Below are positions 1 through 8,232 of a stretch of DNA of 64,000 bases, one piece after another. The translations under genes and the position numbers were made by a program. Source of the stretch: CAVRQM01 sp963756975 (lineage in GTDB: Bacteria; Pseudomonadota; Alphaproteobacteria; Acetobacterales; Acetobacteraceae); contig CAVWPS010000002.1 of NCBI GenBank assembly GCA_963756975.1, positions 2,238,543 to 2,302,542 of the forward strand. The letters are read 5' to 3'. The first letter of the stretch is position 1. Each line of letters opens with the position of its first letter. The notes beneath the pieces are model-generated. The model had not been told where the DNA came from, did no database searches, and was given only the letters and a program-made list of their open reading frames with translations.

Positions 1-304
1 TGCGCCTCCGGAAGCCGAAGACTTCCTGGCCTTCTTCAGCCAGCCGAAATACCAGATCCAGGCGGCCGCGAACGGCTACTACATTCCGACGGTCAAGGGC
101 GCCGCGACGGCGGTCAAGAACCCGGCGGAGCGCCCGGTCGTCGACGCGCTGGATCATGCAAGCGGCCTGCAACTGTTCTTCGACCAGGACCTCGGGCCGT
201 CGGTGGGCCGTGTCGTGAACGACGTCTCGGTCGCCGTCGCCGCCGGCAAGATGTCGCCGAAGGAAGCGGCGGCCGCCGTGCAACAAGCCTGGGACGACCA
301 GTAA
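1..304 (+). CDS. ABC sugar-binding protein, C-terminal end (partial)
   Basis: This is the last ~100 residues of a periplasmic solute-binding protein; the start lies before the window. The frame is open from base 2 and ends in TAA at 302-304. The text has the usual C-terminal helices of family 1 carbohydrate-binding proteins: a FLAFFSQPKYQ-like stretch, NGYYIPTVKGA, then KMSPKEAAAAVQQAWDD just before the stop. Two CUT1 permease genes follow after 5 bp on the same strand, which fits a binding protein-permease-permease operon. The ligand cannot be read from this fragment. Confidence 0.85.
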   Translation, partial: APPEAEDFLAFFSQPKYQIQAAANGYYIPTVKGAATAVKNPAERPVVDALDHASGLQLFFDQDLGPSVGRVVNDVSVAVAAGKMSPKEAAAAVQQAWDDQ

Positions 305-309
305 TCGGC

Positions 310-1185
310 ATGGCGGGGCGGCGGGACCGGGGCGCGTGGGTCACGGCGCTCATCCTGGTCCCGCCGGCCGTGCTGGTCTTCACGGTGTTCGTCATGCTGC
401 CGCTGGGCAACGCGGCATTTTATAGCGTGTTCAACTGGAACGGCTACGGCGAGCCGAGCAACTTCGTCGGCCTGAGAAACTACATCCAGCTGCTCGGCAA
501 CGCGACATTCCAGCACTCGCTGCTGAACAACATCCTGATCATCGTCGCCTCGATCGGAATCCAGCTTCCGCTCGGCCTCGCGATGGCGTTGCTGCTGTCG
601 CGCCGGGCGCTCGGCTCGGTCACGTTCCGGATGATCTTCTTCATGCCGTACATCCTGGCCGACGTCGCGGCCGGGCTGATCTTCCGGTTTATCTTCGACG
701 GCGATTACGGTCCGGTCTCGGCCGTCAGCCAGTCGCTCGGCGGCCCGCAACTGTTCATGCTGGCCAGCCCGAGCCTCGCGTTCACCGCGCTGATCATCGT
801 GATCGTGTGGAAGTATTTCGGCTTCCACATGATGCTGTACATCGCCGCGCTGCAGGGGATCGACAAGGCGCTGTACGAGGCGGCGGAAATCGACGGTGCC
901 AGCGCATTGCAGCGGTTTCGCTACATCAGCATTCCGCAGCTGATGCCGATGATCGGTCTGTCGGTCTTCTTCTCGGTTATCGGCGCGCTGCAATTGTTCG
1001 ACATGGTGATCCCGCTGACCGGCGGCGGGCCGTTCAACACGACCCACACCATGGTGTCTTACCTCTACACGTTCGGCCTCACGCGCATGCGGGTCGGCTT
1101 CGGGTCGGCGGTCGGCGTCGTGCTGTTCTTCATCTGCGTGACGTTCGCGGTGTTCTACCAGCGGTTCGCGCCCCGCGATGCCTGA
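310..1185 (+). CDS. CUT1 sugar ABC transporter permease (MalF/UgpA type)
   Basis: A 291-residue inner-membrane permease with six predicted hydrophobic segments (about 11-33, 70-95, 106-128, 155-180, 208-235, 260-285). The cytoplasmic EAA loop that docks the ATPase is clear near residues 189-210 (YEAAEIDGAS). The ATG lies 5 bp after the stop of the binding protein, and the 3' end overlaps the next permease by 8 bp, so the three are probably co-translated. It would form the membrane channel with the next gene. No matching MalK-type ATPase follows within the window. Confidence 0.93.
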   Translation: MAGRRDRGAWVTALILVPPAVLVFTVFVMLPLGNAAFYSVFNWNGYGEPSNFVGLRNYIQLLGNATFQHSLLNNILIIVASIGIQLPLGLAMALLLSRRALGSVTFRMIFFMPYILADVAAGLIFRFIFDGDYGPVSAVSQSLGGPQLFMLASPSLAFTALIIVIVWKYFGFHMMLYIAALQGIDKALYEAAEIDGASALQRFRYISIPQLMPMIGLSVFFSVIGALQLFDMVIPLTGGGPFNTTHTMVSYLYTFGLTRMRVGFGSAVGVVLFFICVTFAVFYQRFAPRDA

Positions 1186-2029
1186 CGCCGCGATCATGCG
1201 CCGGCGCAGCGTCGGCAGCTTCGCCCTGTGGCGGTTCGCGATCCTGTGCATCGTCGCGGCGATCGTGCTGGTGCCGCTGCTCGCGACCGCGCTCGGCGGC
1301 TTCAAGGACCTGGGCGAGCTGCGCGCCAACCCGCTCGGCCTGCCGCACATCTGGCTGTGGCACAACTACACCGACATCCTGGTCAGCCGGCGATACTGGC
1401 GGGTGCTGGGCAATTCGCTGGCGATCGCGTTCTTCACCGTCGTGCTCACGGTCATCCTGGCCTCGATGGCCGCGTTCGCCTTCGCGCACCTGAAGTTCTT
1501 CGGGCGGAAATTCCTGTTCGCCTATCTGGCACTCGGCCTGATGTTCCCGGCTGCGGTCGCGATCCTGCCGCTGTTCATCAAGGTGCGCGACCTCGGCCTC
1601 GTCGATACGCGATGGGGTGTCATTCTGCCGCAGGTGGCGTTCGGGCTCGCGATGGGCGTGCTGCTGATGCGCAACGCGTTTCGCCAGTTGCCGCCGGAGC
1701 TGATGGAGGCCGCACTCGTCGACGGTTGCGGCTATTTGCGGTTCTTCCTGCTGATCACGCTGCCGCTATCTAGGCCGATCCTGTCGACGGTCGCGATCAT
1801 CGCGTTCGTCGGAAGCTGGAACGGCTACCTGCTCCCGCTGATCATGCTCGATACCAACACCCTGTACCCGTGGCCGCTCGGGCTGATGGACTACCAGGGC
1901 GAATATTCGACCGCGTGGCAACTCGTGCTCGCGTTCATCACCCTGACCATCCTGCCGGCGATCATCGTGTTCGTGGCGGCGCAACGGTATATCGTCGAGG
2001 GCCTCACGGCGGGGGCGGTGAAGGGATAA
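1178..2029 (+). CDS. CUT1 sugar ABC transporter permease (MalG/UgpE type)
   Basis: A 283-residue partner permease. It has an N-terminal membrane helix at about 16-40, further hydrophobic segments, and an EAA motif near 177-186 (MEAALVDGCG). The C-terminal QRYIVEGLTAGAVKG is the typical MalG-like end. Its start overlaps the upstream permease. The gene ends 6 bp before the convergent Opp-type ATPase gene on the other strand, so the operon stops here without an ATP-binding subunit. Either the ATPase lies upstream of the window or a shared MsmK-like ATPase serves the system. Confidence 0.93.
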   Translation: MPDAAIMRRRSVGSFALWRFAILCIVAAIVLVPLLATALGGFKDLGELRANPLGLPHIWLWHNYTDILVSRRYWRVLGNSLAIAFFTVVLTVILASMAAFAFAHLKFFGRKFLFAYLALGLMFPAAVAILPLFIKVRDLGLVDTRWGVILPQVAFGLAMGVLLMRNAFRQLPPELMEAALVDGCGYLRFFLLITLPLSRPILSTVAIIAFVGSWNGYLLPLIMLDTNTLYPWPLGLMDYQGEYSTAWQLVLAFITLTILPAIIVFVAAQRYIVEGLTAGAVKG

Positions 2030-2035
2030 GCGTCC

Positions 2036-2995
2036 CTAGCCGACCGGCCCCGGATGGTGGCATGCGACGAGGTGCTGATCGGCGGCCACGACAAGCGCCG
2101 GATCGACCTCGCGGCAGACGGACGTCGCGCGGCCGCAGCGGGGATGGAACCGGCAGCCGGACGGGATCGCCGCCGCATCCGGCGTTTCGCCCTCCAGAAC
2201 GATGCGCCGCCGAGTGCGCTCGCGTAGCGGATCGGGGACCGGCACGGCGGACATCAGCGCGTGCGTGTACGGATGCAGCGGGGCGGCGAACAGCGCGTCG
2301 CGCGTGCCGACCTCGACCAGCCGGCCGAGGTACATGACCGCCACCCGCCGGCACAGATGCGCCACGATCGACAAATCGTGCGAAATGAACAGCATCGTCA
2401 GATGCCGAGCCCGCTGCAGCTCGGCCAGCAGGTTCACGATCTGCGCGCGGGTGGACACATCCAGCGCCGAAACCGGCTCGTCGGCCACGACGAAATCGGG
2501 TTCGGTCGACAGTGCCCGCGCGATCACCGCGCGCTGCCGCTGACCGCCCGAGAGTTCGTGCGGGTAGCGGCCGGCGAACGCCGCGTCCAAACCCGCCAGC
2601 GCCAGCGCCGATCCGGTCCGCGCGCGCCGGTCGGACCTGCGGACCCCGAGGGCCGCCATGTGTTCCGACAATGTGGTCGCGACCGTCATGCGGGGGTTCA
2701 GCGCCGCCGACGGATCCTGAAACACGAACTGCCGCTGCCGCCGCAACATGGCCAGCGCCGTGCCCCGCGCGCCGTCCACGTCGGTGCCCGCGAACCGCAC
2801 CGTGCCCTCGGATGCGGTCTGCAAGCCGACCAGCGTACGCCCCAGCGTCGATTTTCCGGACCCGCTCTCGCCGACGAGGCCGACCGTGTCCCCGGCCTCG
2901 ATCGCGAGGTCGATGCCGTCGAGCGCCCGCAAAACGCGCCCGCCCGGCAATTTGTAGCGCCGGTGCAGCCCGATCGCTTCGACCAGCGGCCTCAC
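2036..2995 (-). CDS. Oligopeptide-type ABC transporter ATPase (OppF/DppF-like)
   Basis: A 319-residue ATPase of the peptide/nickel/opine importer class. Walker A is GESGSGKST at residues 42-50, the signature is LSGGQRQR, and Walker B reads FVVADEP followed by VSALD. The C-terminal oligopeptide/dipeptide extension is present, with CRFHPRCGRA carrying the cysteines usual in this class. Its start overlaps the end of the second ATPase by 4 bp. It is the last gene of a seven-gene minus-strand operon (SBP, two permeases, two oxidoreductase subunits, two ATPases). Confidence 0.93.
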   Translation of the reverse strand: MRPLVEAIGLHRRYKLPGGRVLRALDGIDLAIEAGDTVGLVGESGSGKSTLGRTLVGLQTASEGTVRFAGTDVDGARGTALAMLRRQRQFVFQDPSAALNPRMTVATTLSEHMAALGVRRSDRRARTGSALALAGLDAAFAGRYPHELSGGQRQRAVIARALSTEPDFVVADEPVSALDVSTRAQIVNLLAELQRARHLTMLFISHDLSIVAHLCRRVAVMYLGRLVEVGTRDALFAAPLHPYTHALMSAVPVPDPLRERTRRRIVLEGETPDAAAIPSGCRFHPRCGRATSVCREVDPALVVAADQHLVACHHPGPVG

Positions 2996-3936
2996 GCGGC
3001 GGCGAACCAGCAGGCCGCGTCATGGCCGGGCCGCACGCCAGCAAGCGGTGGTGCCACGACGCACGGCTCGGCCGCCCGGGAACAACGCGGCAGGAAGGCG
3101 CAGGCACCGGCAGGTGCCGCGTCGCCGACACCGCCCGGAATGGTCGCGAGCGGTGCGCCGGAATCGCGCTCCATGTCGGGCACCGCCGCCAGCAGGCCGC
3201 GCGTGTAGGGGTGCGCGGGCGCCGCGAACAGCGCGTCGGTCGCCGCCGTTTCGACCACGCGGCCCGCGTACATCACCGCGACCCGCGCGGCCTGCCCGGC
3301 GACGACGCCGAGATCGTGCGTGATCAGCAGCACCGCCATCCCGAGCCGGTGGCGCAGCCCGTCGATCAGTTCGAGGATCTGCGCCTGCACGGTGACGTCG
3401 AGTGCGGTCGTCGGCTCGTCCGTCAGCAGCAGCCTTGGCCCGCACGCGATCGCCTGCGCGATCATGACCCGCTGGCACATCCCGCCCGACAACTCGTGCG
3501 GCCACGCGTCGAGCCGCCGCTCCGGGGCGGCAATTCCCACATCGCCGAACAGCCGCGCGGCCTCCCGCCTTGCCTCCGAGCGGGTCAGGCCGCGATGCCG
3601 GCGCAGCACGTCGGCCACCTGATCGCCGACCCGGATCAGCGGATGCAGCGACGTGCCGGGATCCTGGAAGATCATCCCGATCCGCGCGCCGCGGATGTTT
3701 CGGCGCTCTGCGGCATCGAGCGCGAACAGATCCTGCCCCTCGAACACGGCCGATCCGCCGACGGTGGCACCGCGCAGCAAACCCATGATCGCGAGCGCGG
3801 TGGTCGATTTGCCGCACCCGCTCTCGCCGACCAGCCCCAGCGTCTCGCCCTCGTCGAGCGTGAACGAGACGCCGTCGACCGCGCGGCCGCGCCCGAACGA
3901 AACGGTGAGGTCGCGCACATCGAGCAATCGGCTCAA
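2992..3936 (-). CDS. Oligopeptide-type ABC transporter ATPase (OppD/DppD-like)
   Basis: A 314-residue ATPase. Walker A is GESGCGKST at about 37-45, Walker B LLLTDEP is followed by TTALD, and a cysteine-containing C-terminal domain (FLPRCSRA) is present. The signature reads LSGGMCQR instead of the usual LSGGMRQR, an arginine-to-cysteine change in a strongly conserved loop. It overlaps both neighbours by 4 bp. It would pair with the downstream OppF-like ATPase to power the permeases encoded at 6401-8222. Confidence 0.92.
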   Translation of the reverse strand: MSRLLDVRDLTVSFGRGRAVDGVSFTLDEGETLGLVGESGCGKSTTALAIMGLLRGATVGGSAVFEGQDLFALDAAERRNIRGARIGMIFQDPGTSLHPLIRVGDQVADVLRRHRGLTRSEARREAARLFGDVGIAAPERRLDAWPHELSGGMCQRVMIAQAIACGPRLLLTDEPTTALDVTVQAQILELIDGLRHRLGMAVLLITHDLGVVAGQAARVAVMYAGRVVETAATDALFAAPAHPYTRGLLAAVPDMERDSGAPLATIPGGVGDAAPAGACAFLPRCSRAAEPCVVAPPLAGVRPGHDAACWFAAA

Positions 3937-5099
3937 GCGGCAGCCTGTTCCGGCTCGACCCAGCCGTTTCGCGCTCGCCAGTCTGCCGGCAGGTTGCCGA
4001 AGCGGGCGAGTTTAAGTGCACTCAAATCGGCGAACCGGCATTCGCCGTGCATGACCAATTCGGAAATCGCGTGCCCGCTCGCCGGCGACAGGCCGAAACC
4101 GACGCTGCTCATGGTCGCGACCGTGACGTTGGCCGGATCGTCGAGCCGGTCGAGCACCGGGCGGCCGTCCGGCGTCGTCTCGACCACACCCGACCACGAC
4201 CGGATGACCTGCGCGTGCGCCGCACGGGGGAACAGCTTGGCGAGGCGGCCCGCGATGCTGCGGATCAGCGGCGAGGTCGGTGTCGCGTGGCGGGTGGCGT
4301 CGGCGAGCCACTCCTGCGGCCCGCCGCCGTAGACCAGATTGCCGCGCAACGTCTGGCGTCCGTACAGCCCGTTGCCGTCGACCCCGCCGTGGCGCATCGG
4401 CTCGACCGCCTCCGTCACCAGCATTTCGCACCGCGCGGCGGCCAGCGGGACGTTCACACCCAACATCGTCGCCAGTGTCCCCGTCTGCGGTCCCGCCGCG
4501 AGCACCATCGCGTCGCAGCCGAGCCGGCCCCGATCCGTCTCGACCGCGACGACCCGGCCGCCCGCAACCTCGAACCCGGTCACGGCGCAATGCTGTTCGA
4601 TCCGCCCGCCGAGCCGGGTCAGCGCCCACGCGTACGCCTGCGCCGTCCGCTGCGGGTTCGCGTGGCCGCCGAAGCCGACGAACAATCCGGCCGGCGCGCC
4701 GTCACCCGCATCGTCACCCGCATCGTCACCGGCCAGCGGCACCAGCTCGCGCAGCGCCTTGCCGTCCAGCACCGTGCAGTCGCGCCCGATCGACCGGCCG
4801 GCCGCGATCAGGCCCGCCTCGTACCGCCGGTCCTCCGCAGTGAACGCGATGCGGATGCGGTGCGGCCGCCATTCGGTCGGGTGGCCGAGCCGCTCATCCA
4901 TGGTCGGCCACAGGCGCTGTTCCTCGGCGAATAGCGGGCTCTGGATATGCGTGCAGCCGCCGCCGTTGCGCCCCGACGCCTCCCAGCCGACGATGCCGCG
5001 ATCGAGCACCAGCACGTCGACCCCGGCCTGCGCCAGCCACCATGCGGCCGACAATCCGGTCACGCCGCCGCCGACGACGATCACGGCCGCGCCCTTCAT
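3933..5099 (-). CDS. FAD-dependent oxidoreductase, DAO family (opine/glycine oxidase-like B subunit)
   Basis: A 388-residue flavoprotein of the D-amino-acid oxidase fold. An N-terminal Rossmann motif VVGGGVTGLSAAWW sits at about residues 7-20, and a conserved SGRNGGGC segment follows near 40. The C-terminal part carries the RSWSGVVETTPDGRPVL region typical of sarcosine/opine/HcnC-like oxidases. The start is the ATG at 5099, which overlaps the TGA of the A subunit (ATGA). The same frame stays open upstream only because of a frameshift in the A gene. It probably oxidises the C-N bond of an imported amino-acid derivative, passing electrons through the A subunit. The exact substrate is unknown. 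Confidence 0.88.
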   Translation of the reverse strand: MKGAAVIVVGGGVTGLSAAWWLAQAGVDVLVLDRGIVGWEASGRNGGGCTHIQSPLFAEEQRLWPTMDERLGHPTEWRPHRIRIAFTAEDRRYEAGLIAAGRSIGRDCTVLDGKALRELVPLAGDDAGDDAGDGAPAGLFVGFGGHANPQRTAQAYAWALTRLGGRIEQHCAVTGFEVAGGRVVAVETDRGRLGCDAMVLAAGPQTGTLATMLGVNVPLAAARCEMLVTEAVEPMRHGGVDGNGLYGRQTLRGNLVYGGGPQEWLADATRHATPTSPLIRSIAGRLAKLFPRAAHAQVIRSWSGVVETTPDGRPVLDRLDDPANVTVATMSSVGFGLSPASGHAISELVMHGECRFADLSALKLARFGNLPADWRARNGWVEPEQAAA

Positions 5100-6404
5100 T
5101 CCGGGCGCGTCCACATCGTCGGGATGTGGAACCAGACGTGCCAGTTCTCGGCCAGCGCCTCCGGCTCCTCGATGGCCGCGAGCACGCCGAGCGGCACCGG
5201 CCGGATCGGGATGCGGTAGCTCGCGAGCGGCACGGTCTCGGCGCCGTCCAGTTCGAGCAGCAGCGCCAGCTGCTCGCGGCAACGGCGGCCCTGGCACGGT
5301 CCCATGCCGGCCCGGGTGAGCCGTTTCAGGTGGTCGGGATGCGGCGCGGTCATCGCGGCCTGCCCCGCCGGGCCGTGGTTGAGATATTGCGGCGGATGAA
5401 CGCCCACGAACGCCGCGCGCGACACGTCCTCGCACAGGCAGGCCAGGGGAGTGGTCCCGCCGGTCGCGAGCAGGGCGCGCATCCAGGCCGCGCGCTCGTC
5501 GGGTCCGGTCCCGGCCGCGTCGCCGACCACGCGCACGCCGACGACGGACGAGTTGCCGTCGCGGACCGAGCACCGGGACATGGCCGCCGCGCGCCGCATC
5601 GTGGGTCAACGTGCAGCCGAGCACCGCGGCAAGGTCGACGGTCGGCACCGACCCGATGGCGAGGCAGACCGTGTCGCACTCGATCGTCCGGCGCTCCGTC
5701 CCGCGTGCGATGACAAGACGCTCGACACCGGCGGCCCCGCCCTCGGCCCGCAGCGGCACCCAGTCGTCGGGCGAGCCGAGATGTTCGACGAGTTCGAGGT
5801 TTTCGGCGGCCAGCACCGCGATCGTCGCGTCCGCCAGCTTACCGCCGCCGACCACCACGACGCGCCGCCCGGTGAACGCCCGATAGCGGTTTACCAGCGC
5901 GTGAAGCGCCTGCGCGCCAACAACGCCGGGCAGTTCCGAGCCGTCGAACCCCAGCACCAAATCCCGCGCGCCGGTGGCGACGATCAGGCGGTCGAACCCG
6001 ACCATCTCGGCATGCCCGGCCGCCGTGATGCCCAGCACCCGGCCCGGTATCGCCCGCAACGCCTCGCCAGGGATCCAGCCGCCCCACGCCGCCGTGCCGA
6101 GCCGGACGTCCACGCCCGCGTCGAACGCCTCGACGATGGCCGGGTCGGCCGCGACCATGGCCTCGATCAACCGTCCCGGTGCCTGCACAGACGCGTCGAA
6201 CCGGCCGCCGTAGCGCAGCGGCACGTCCAGCCCGAGATGCGCGGGCGGCACCGGGTTCTCGTCGATCAGCAGCGTCGTCGCACCGCTCCGGGCGGCCGCG
6301 ATCGCCTCGGCGCACCCGGCCGGACCGGCGCCGACCACGATCACGTCGAACCGCTCGCCGGGTGGCGCGAACGCACGCGCGTTGGAACTCGGGTCGATGG
6401 TCAT
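5096..6404 (-). pseudogene. NAD(P)/FAD oxidoreductase with BFD [2Fe-2S] domain (A subunit), split by a +1 frameshift
   Basis: The N-terminal ~275 residues read from ATG 6404, with Rossmann motif VIVVGAGPAGCAEA and a second dinucleotide site VVVVGGGKLADA. Near 5571 the frame is lost by one extra base in the stretch read as CTCGGTCCGCGAC. The correct continuation (RDGNSS, VVGDAAGTG, then CLCEDVSRA and GPCQGRRC) runs in the next frame to a TGA at 5096. The four cysteines belong to a BFD-type [2Fe-2S] domain, as in HcnB and opine oxidase subunit A. Substitution load is low on both sides of the break, so a sequencing error is as likely as real inactivation. It overlaps OppC by 4 bp. Confidence 0.82.
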
Positions 6405-7273
6405 CGCGCACCTGTCCGCAGGCGCGGGTCGAGCGCGTCGCGCAGCCCGTCACCGATGAAGTTGCAGCTCGCCACGGCCAGCGTGATCGCGACGCCCGGG
6501 AACACCGCGAGCCACGGGTCCAGCAGGAAGTCGCCCTGCGCGTTGGTCAGCATGTTGCCCCAGCTCGCCTGCGGCAACTGGATGCCGCGCCCGAGGAAGC
6601 TGAGGTAGCTTTCGATGAGGATCGCGTTGGCCGTGTTCAGCGTGGCCGCGACGACGATCGGTGCGAGCGTATTGGGCAGCAGCTGCCGCACCACGATCCG
6701 CCACGCCGGCGTGCCGACCATGCGGGCCGCGGCGATGAAGTCGGCCTCGCGCAACGTGAGCACCTGCGCGTGCACCAGCCGTGCCACCTCCATCCAGCAG
6801 GTGAGCCCGATCAGCAGCGCGATGTTCAGCACCGTCGGATCGACGAACGCCGAGACGAACAGGATCAGGAACACTGTCGGAAAACACAGCACCATGTCTG
6901 TCAGCCGCATCAACGCCGTATCGACCCAGCCGCCGAGATACGCCGCGAATGCGCCCACGCCCGATCCCACGACGAGCGTCACCGCCATCGCCGCGAAACC
7001 CACGGCCAGCGAGCCGCGCCCCGCGTGCAGCAGCCGCGCCCAGGTATCGCGCCCGAGATCGTCGGCGCCGAGCCAGTGCGCGGCGGTGAACGGCGGCGCG
7101 TAGCGGTGCACGATGTCGGTGTCGTCCGGGTCGACCGCGAGCACGTCGGCCCCGGCCGCGAGCAGGATCAGCAGCACCAGCACGATCAGTCCGGCAAGTG
7201 CGAGCCGATGCCGCGCGAAGCGGGCGAACACGCCGGGCGGACGCGCCGCGACGATCATCGTTCCGTCAGGCAT
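6401..7273 (-). CDS. Oligopeptide-type ABC permease (OppC/DppC-like)
   Basis: A 290-residue permease with an N-terminal membrane anchor (about 20-43) followed by the DppC-type start HWLGADDLGRD. The BPD transport domain contains an EAA-like loop near ADFIAAARMVGTP. The end (LRDALDPRLR) is typical of the family. It overlaps the oxidoreductase A subunit by 4 bp downstream and the OppB gene by 8 bp upstream. This tight coupling is the main reason to think the flavoprotein acts on the transported substrate. Confidence 0.93.
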   Translation of the reverse strand: MPDGTMIVAARPPGVFARFARHRLALAGLIVLVLLILLAAGADVLAVDPDDTDIVHRYAPPFTAAHWLGADDLGRDTWARLLHAGRGSLAVGFAAMAVTLVVGSGVGAFAAYLGGWVDTALMRLTDMVLCFPTVFLILFVSAFVDPTVLNIALLIGLTCWMEVARLVHAQVLTLREADFIAAARMVGTPAWRIVVRQLLPNTLAPIVVAATLNTANAILIESYLSFLGRGIQLPQASWGNMLTNAQGDFLLDPWLAVFPGVAITLAVASCNFIGDGLRDALDPRLRTGAR

Positions 7274-8222
7274 TGGCGGCCCGGATACGCGGGTCGATCA
7301 GCGCGCAAACGATATCGGCGAGCAGATTGCCGCCGACCACCAGCACCGCCGTCAGCATCAGGATCGCCATCAGCACCGGGTAGTCGCGGCTATCGAGCGA
7401 CTGCACGAACAGCGCACCCATGCCGGGCCACGCGAACACCGTCTCGGTCACCAGCGCGCCGCCGAACAGCATCGGCAGTTGCAGCCCGCCGAGTGTCACC
7501 AGCGGCACCAATGCGCTGCGCAGCCCGTAGCCGAGCAAGATCCTCGCGGGGGAAAGTCCTTTGGCGCGCGCGGTCCGCATGTAGTCCTGATCGAGCACGT
7601 CGATCATCGCCGACCGCGTGTAGCGGCTCCACTGCGCGACCAGCACGGCGGCCAGGACCAGCATCGGCAGGATGAGATGGCCGAGCAGGTCGAGCACGCC
7701 GCCGCGCCCGACCTCGGTCATGCCGCCGGCCGGCGCCCACCCCAAAACCTGCGCGAACACGAAGATCGCGAGCAGGCCGAGCCAGAACGTCGGCAGCGAC
7801 AACGCGAGCAACGCCAAAGTCGCGGTCACGTAGTCGAACGCGCGGTTGCGCCGCACCGCCGCCGCGACACCGATGGTGACGCCGGCCACCAGTGCGAGGA
7901 CCATGGCACCACCCATCAGGATCAGCGTCGCCGGCAATCGCTCCAGCACCAATCCCAGCACCGGCCGCCCGCCGAAGAAGCTGTTGCCCCAATCGAGCGT
8001 CGCCATGCCCGACGCCCATTTCGCGTATTGCACGTAGACCGGCTGATCGAGGCCGAAGACGTGCTTGATCCGCTCGATGTCCTGGGCACTCACCGTCGGG
8101 TTGAGCGTGTAGACCGCCATCGGCCCGCCCGGTGCGAGGTGCATCAGCGCGAACCCGATGGCCGACGCGCCGATCAGCAGCAGCGCCGCCTGCCCGAGAC
8201 GCGTCAGGACGAAGCGGCGCAT
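7266..8222 (-). CDS. Oligopeptide-type ABC permease (OppB/DppB-like)
   Basis: A 318-residue permease with the N-terminal helix typical of DppB proteins (LTRLGQAALLLIGASAIGF). A long periplasmic loop follows, then five more membrane segments, and an EAA-type loop around YMRTARAKGLSPARIL. The end YPVLMAILMLTAVLVVGG is characteristic. It sits 10 bp after the stop of the binding-protein gene and overlaps the OppC gene by 8 bp. Confidence 0.94.
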   Translation of the reverse strand: MRRFVLTRLGQAALLLIGASAIGFALMHLAPGGPMAVYTLNPTVSAQDIERIKHVFGLDQPVYVQYAKWASGMATLDWGNSFFGGRPVLGLVLERLPATLILMGGAMVLALVAGVTIGVAAAVRRNRAFDYVTATLALLALSLPTFWLGLLAIFVFAQVLGWAPAGGMTEVGRGGVLDLLGHLILPMLVLAAVLVAQWSRYTRSAMIDVLDQDYMRTARAKGLSPARILLGYGLRSALVPLVTLGGLQLPMLFGGALVTETVFAWPGMGALFVQSLDSRDYPVLMAILMLTAVLVVGGNLLADIVCALIDPRIRAANA

Positions 8223-8232
8223 CCGGTCCGGC

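Noticed and set aside
2512..4332. A 606-residue plus-strand frame opposite the Opp ATPases
   Set aside because: It is an antisense frame in GC-rich DNA, arginine/alanine-rich, with no family features; both ATPases on the other strand are complete.
3933..6404. A single 823-residue fused flavoprotein
   Set aside because: The middle ~150 residues are arginine-rich frame noise; the real subunit A C-terminus is in the next frame and ends with a coupled stop at the start of subunit B.
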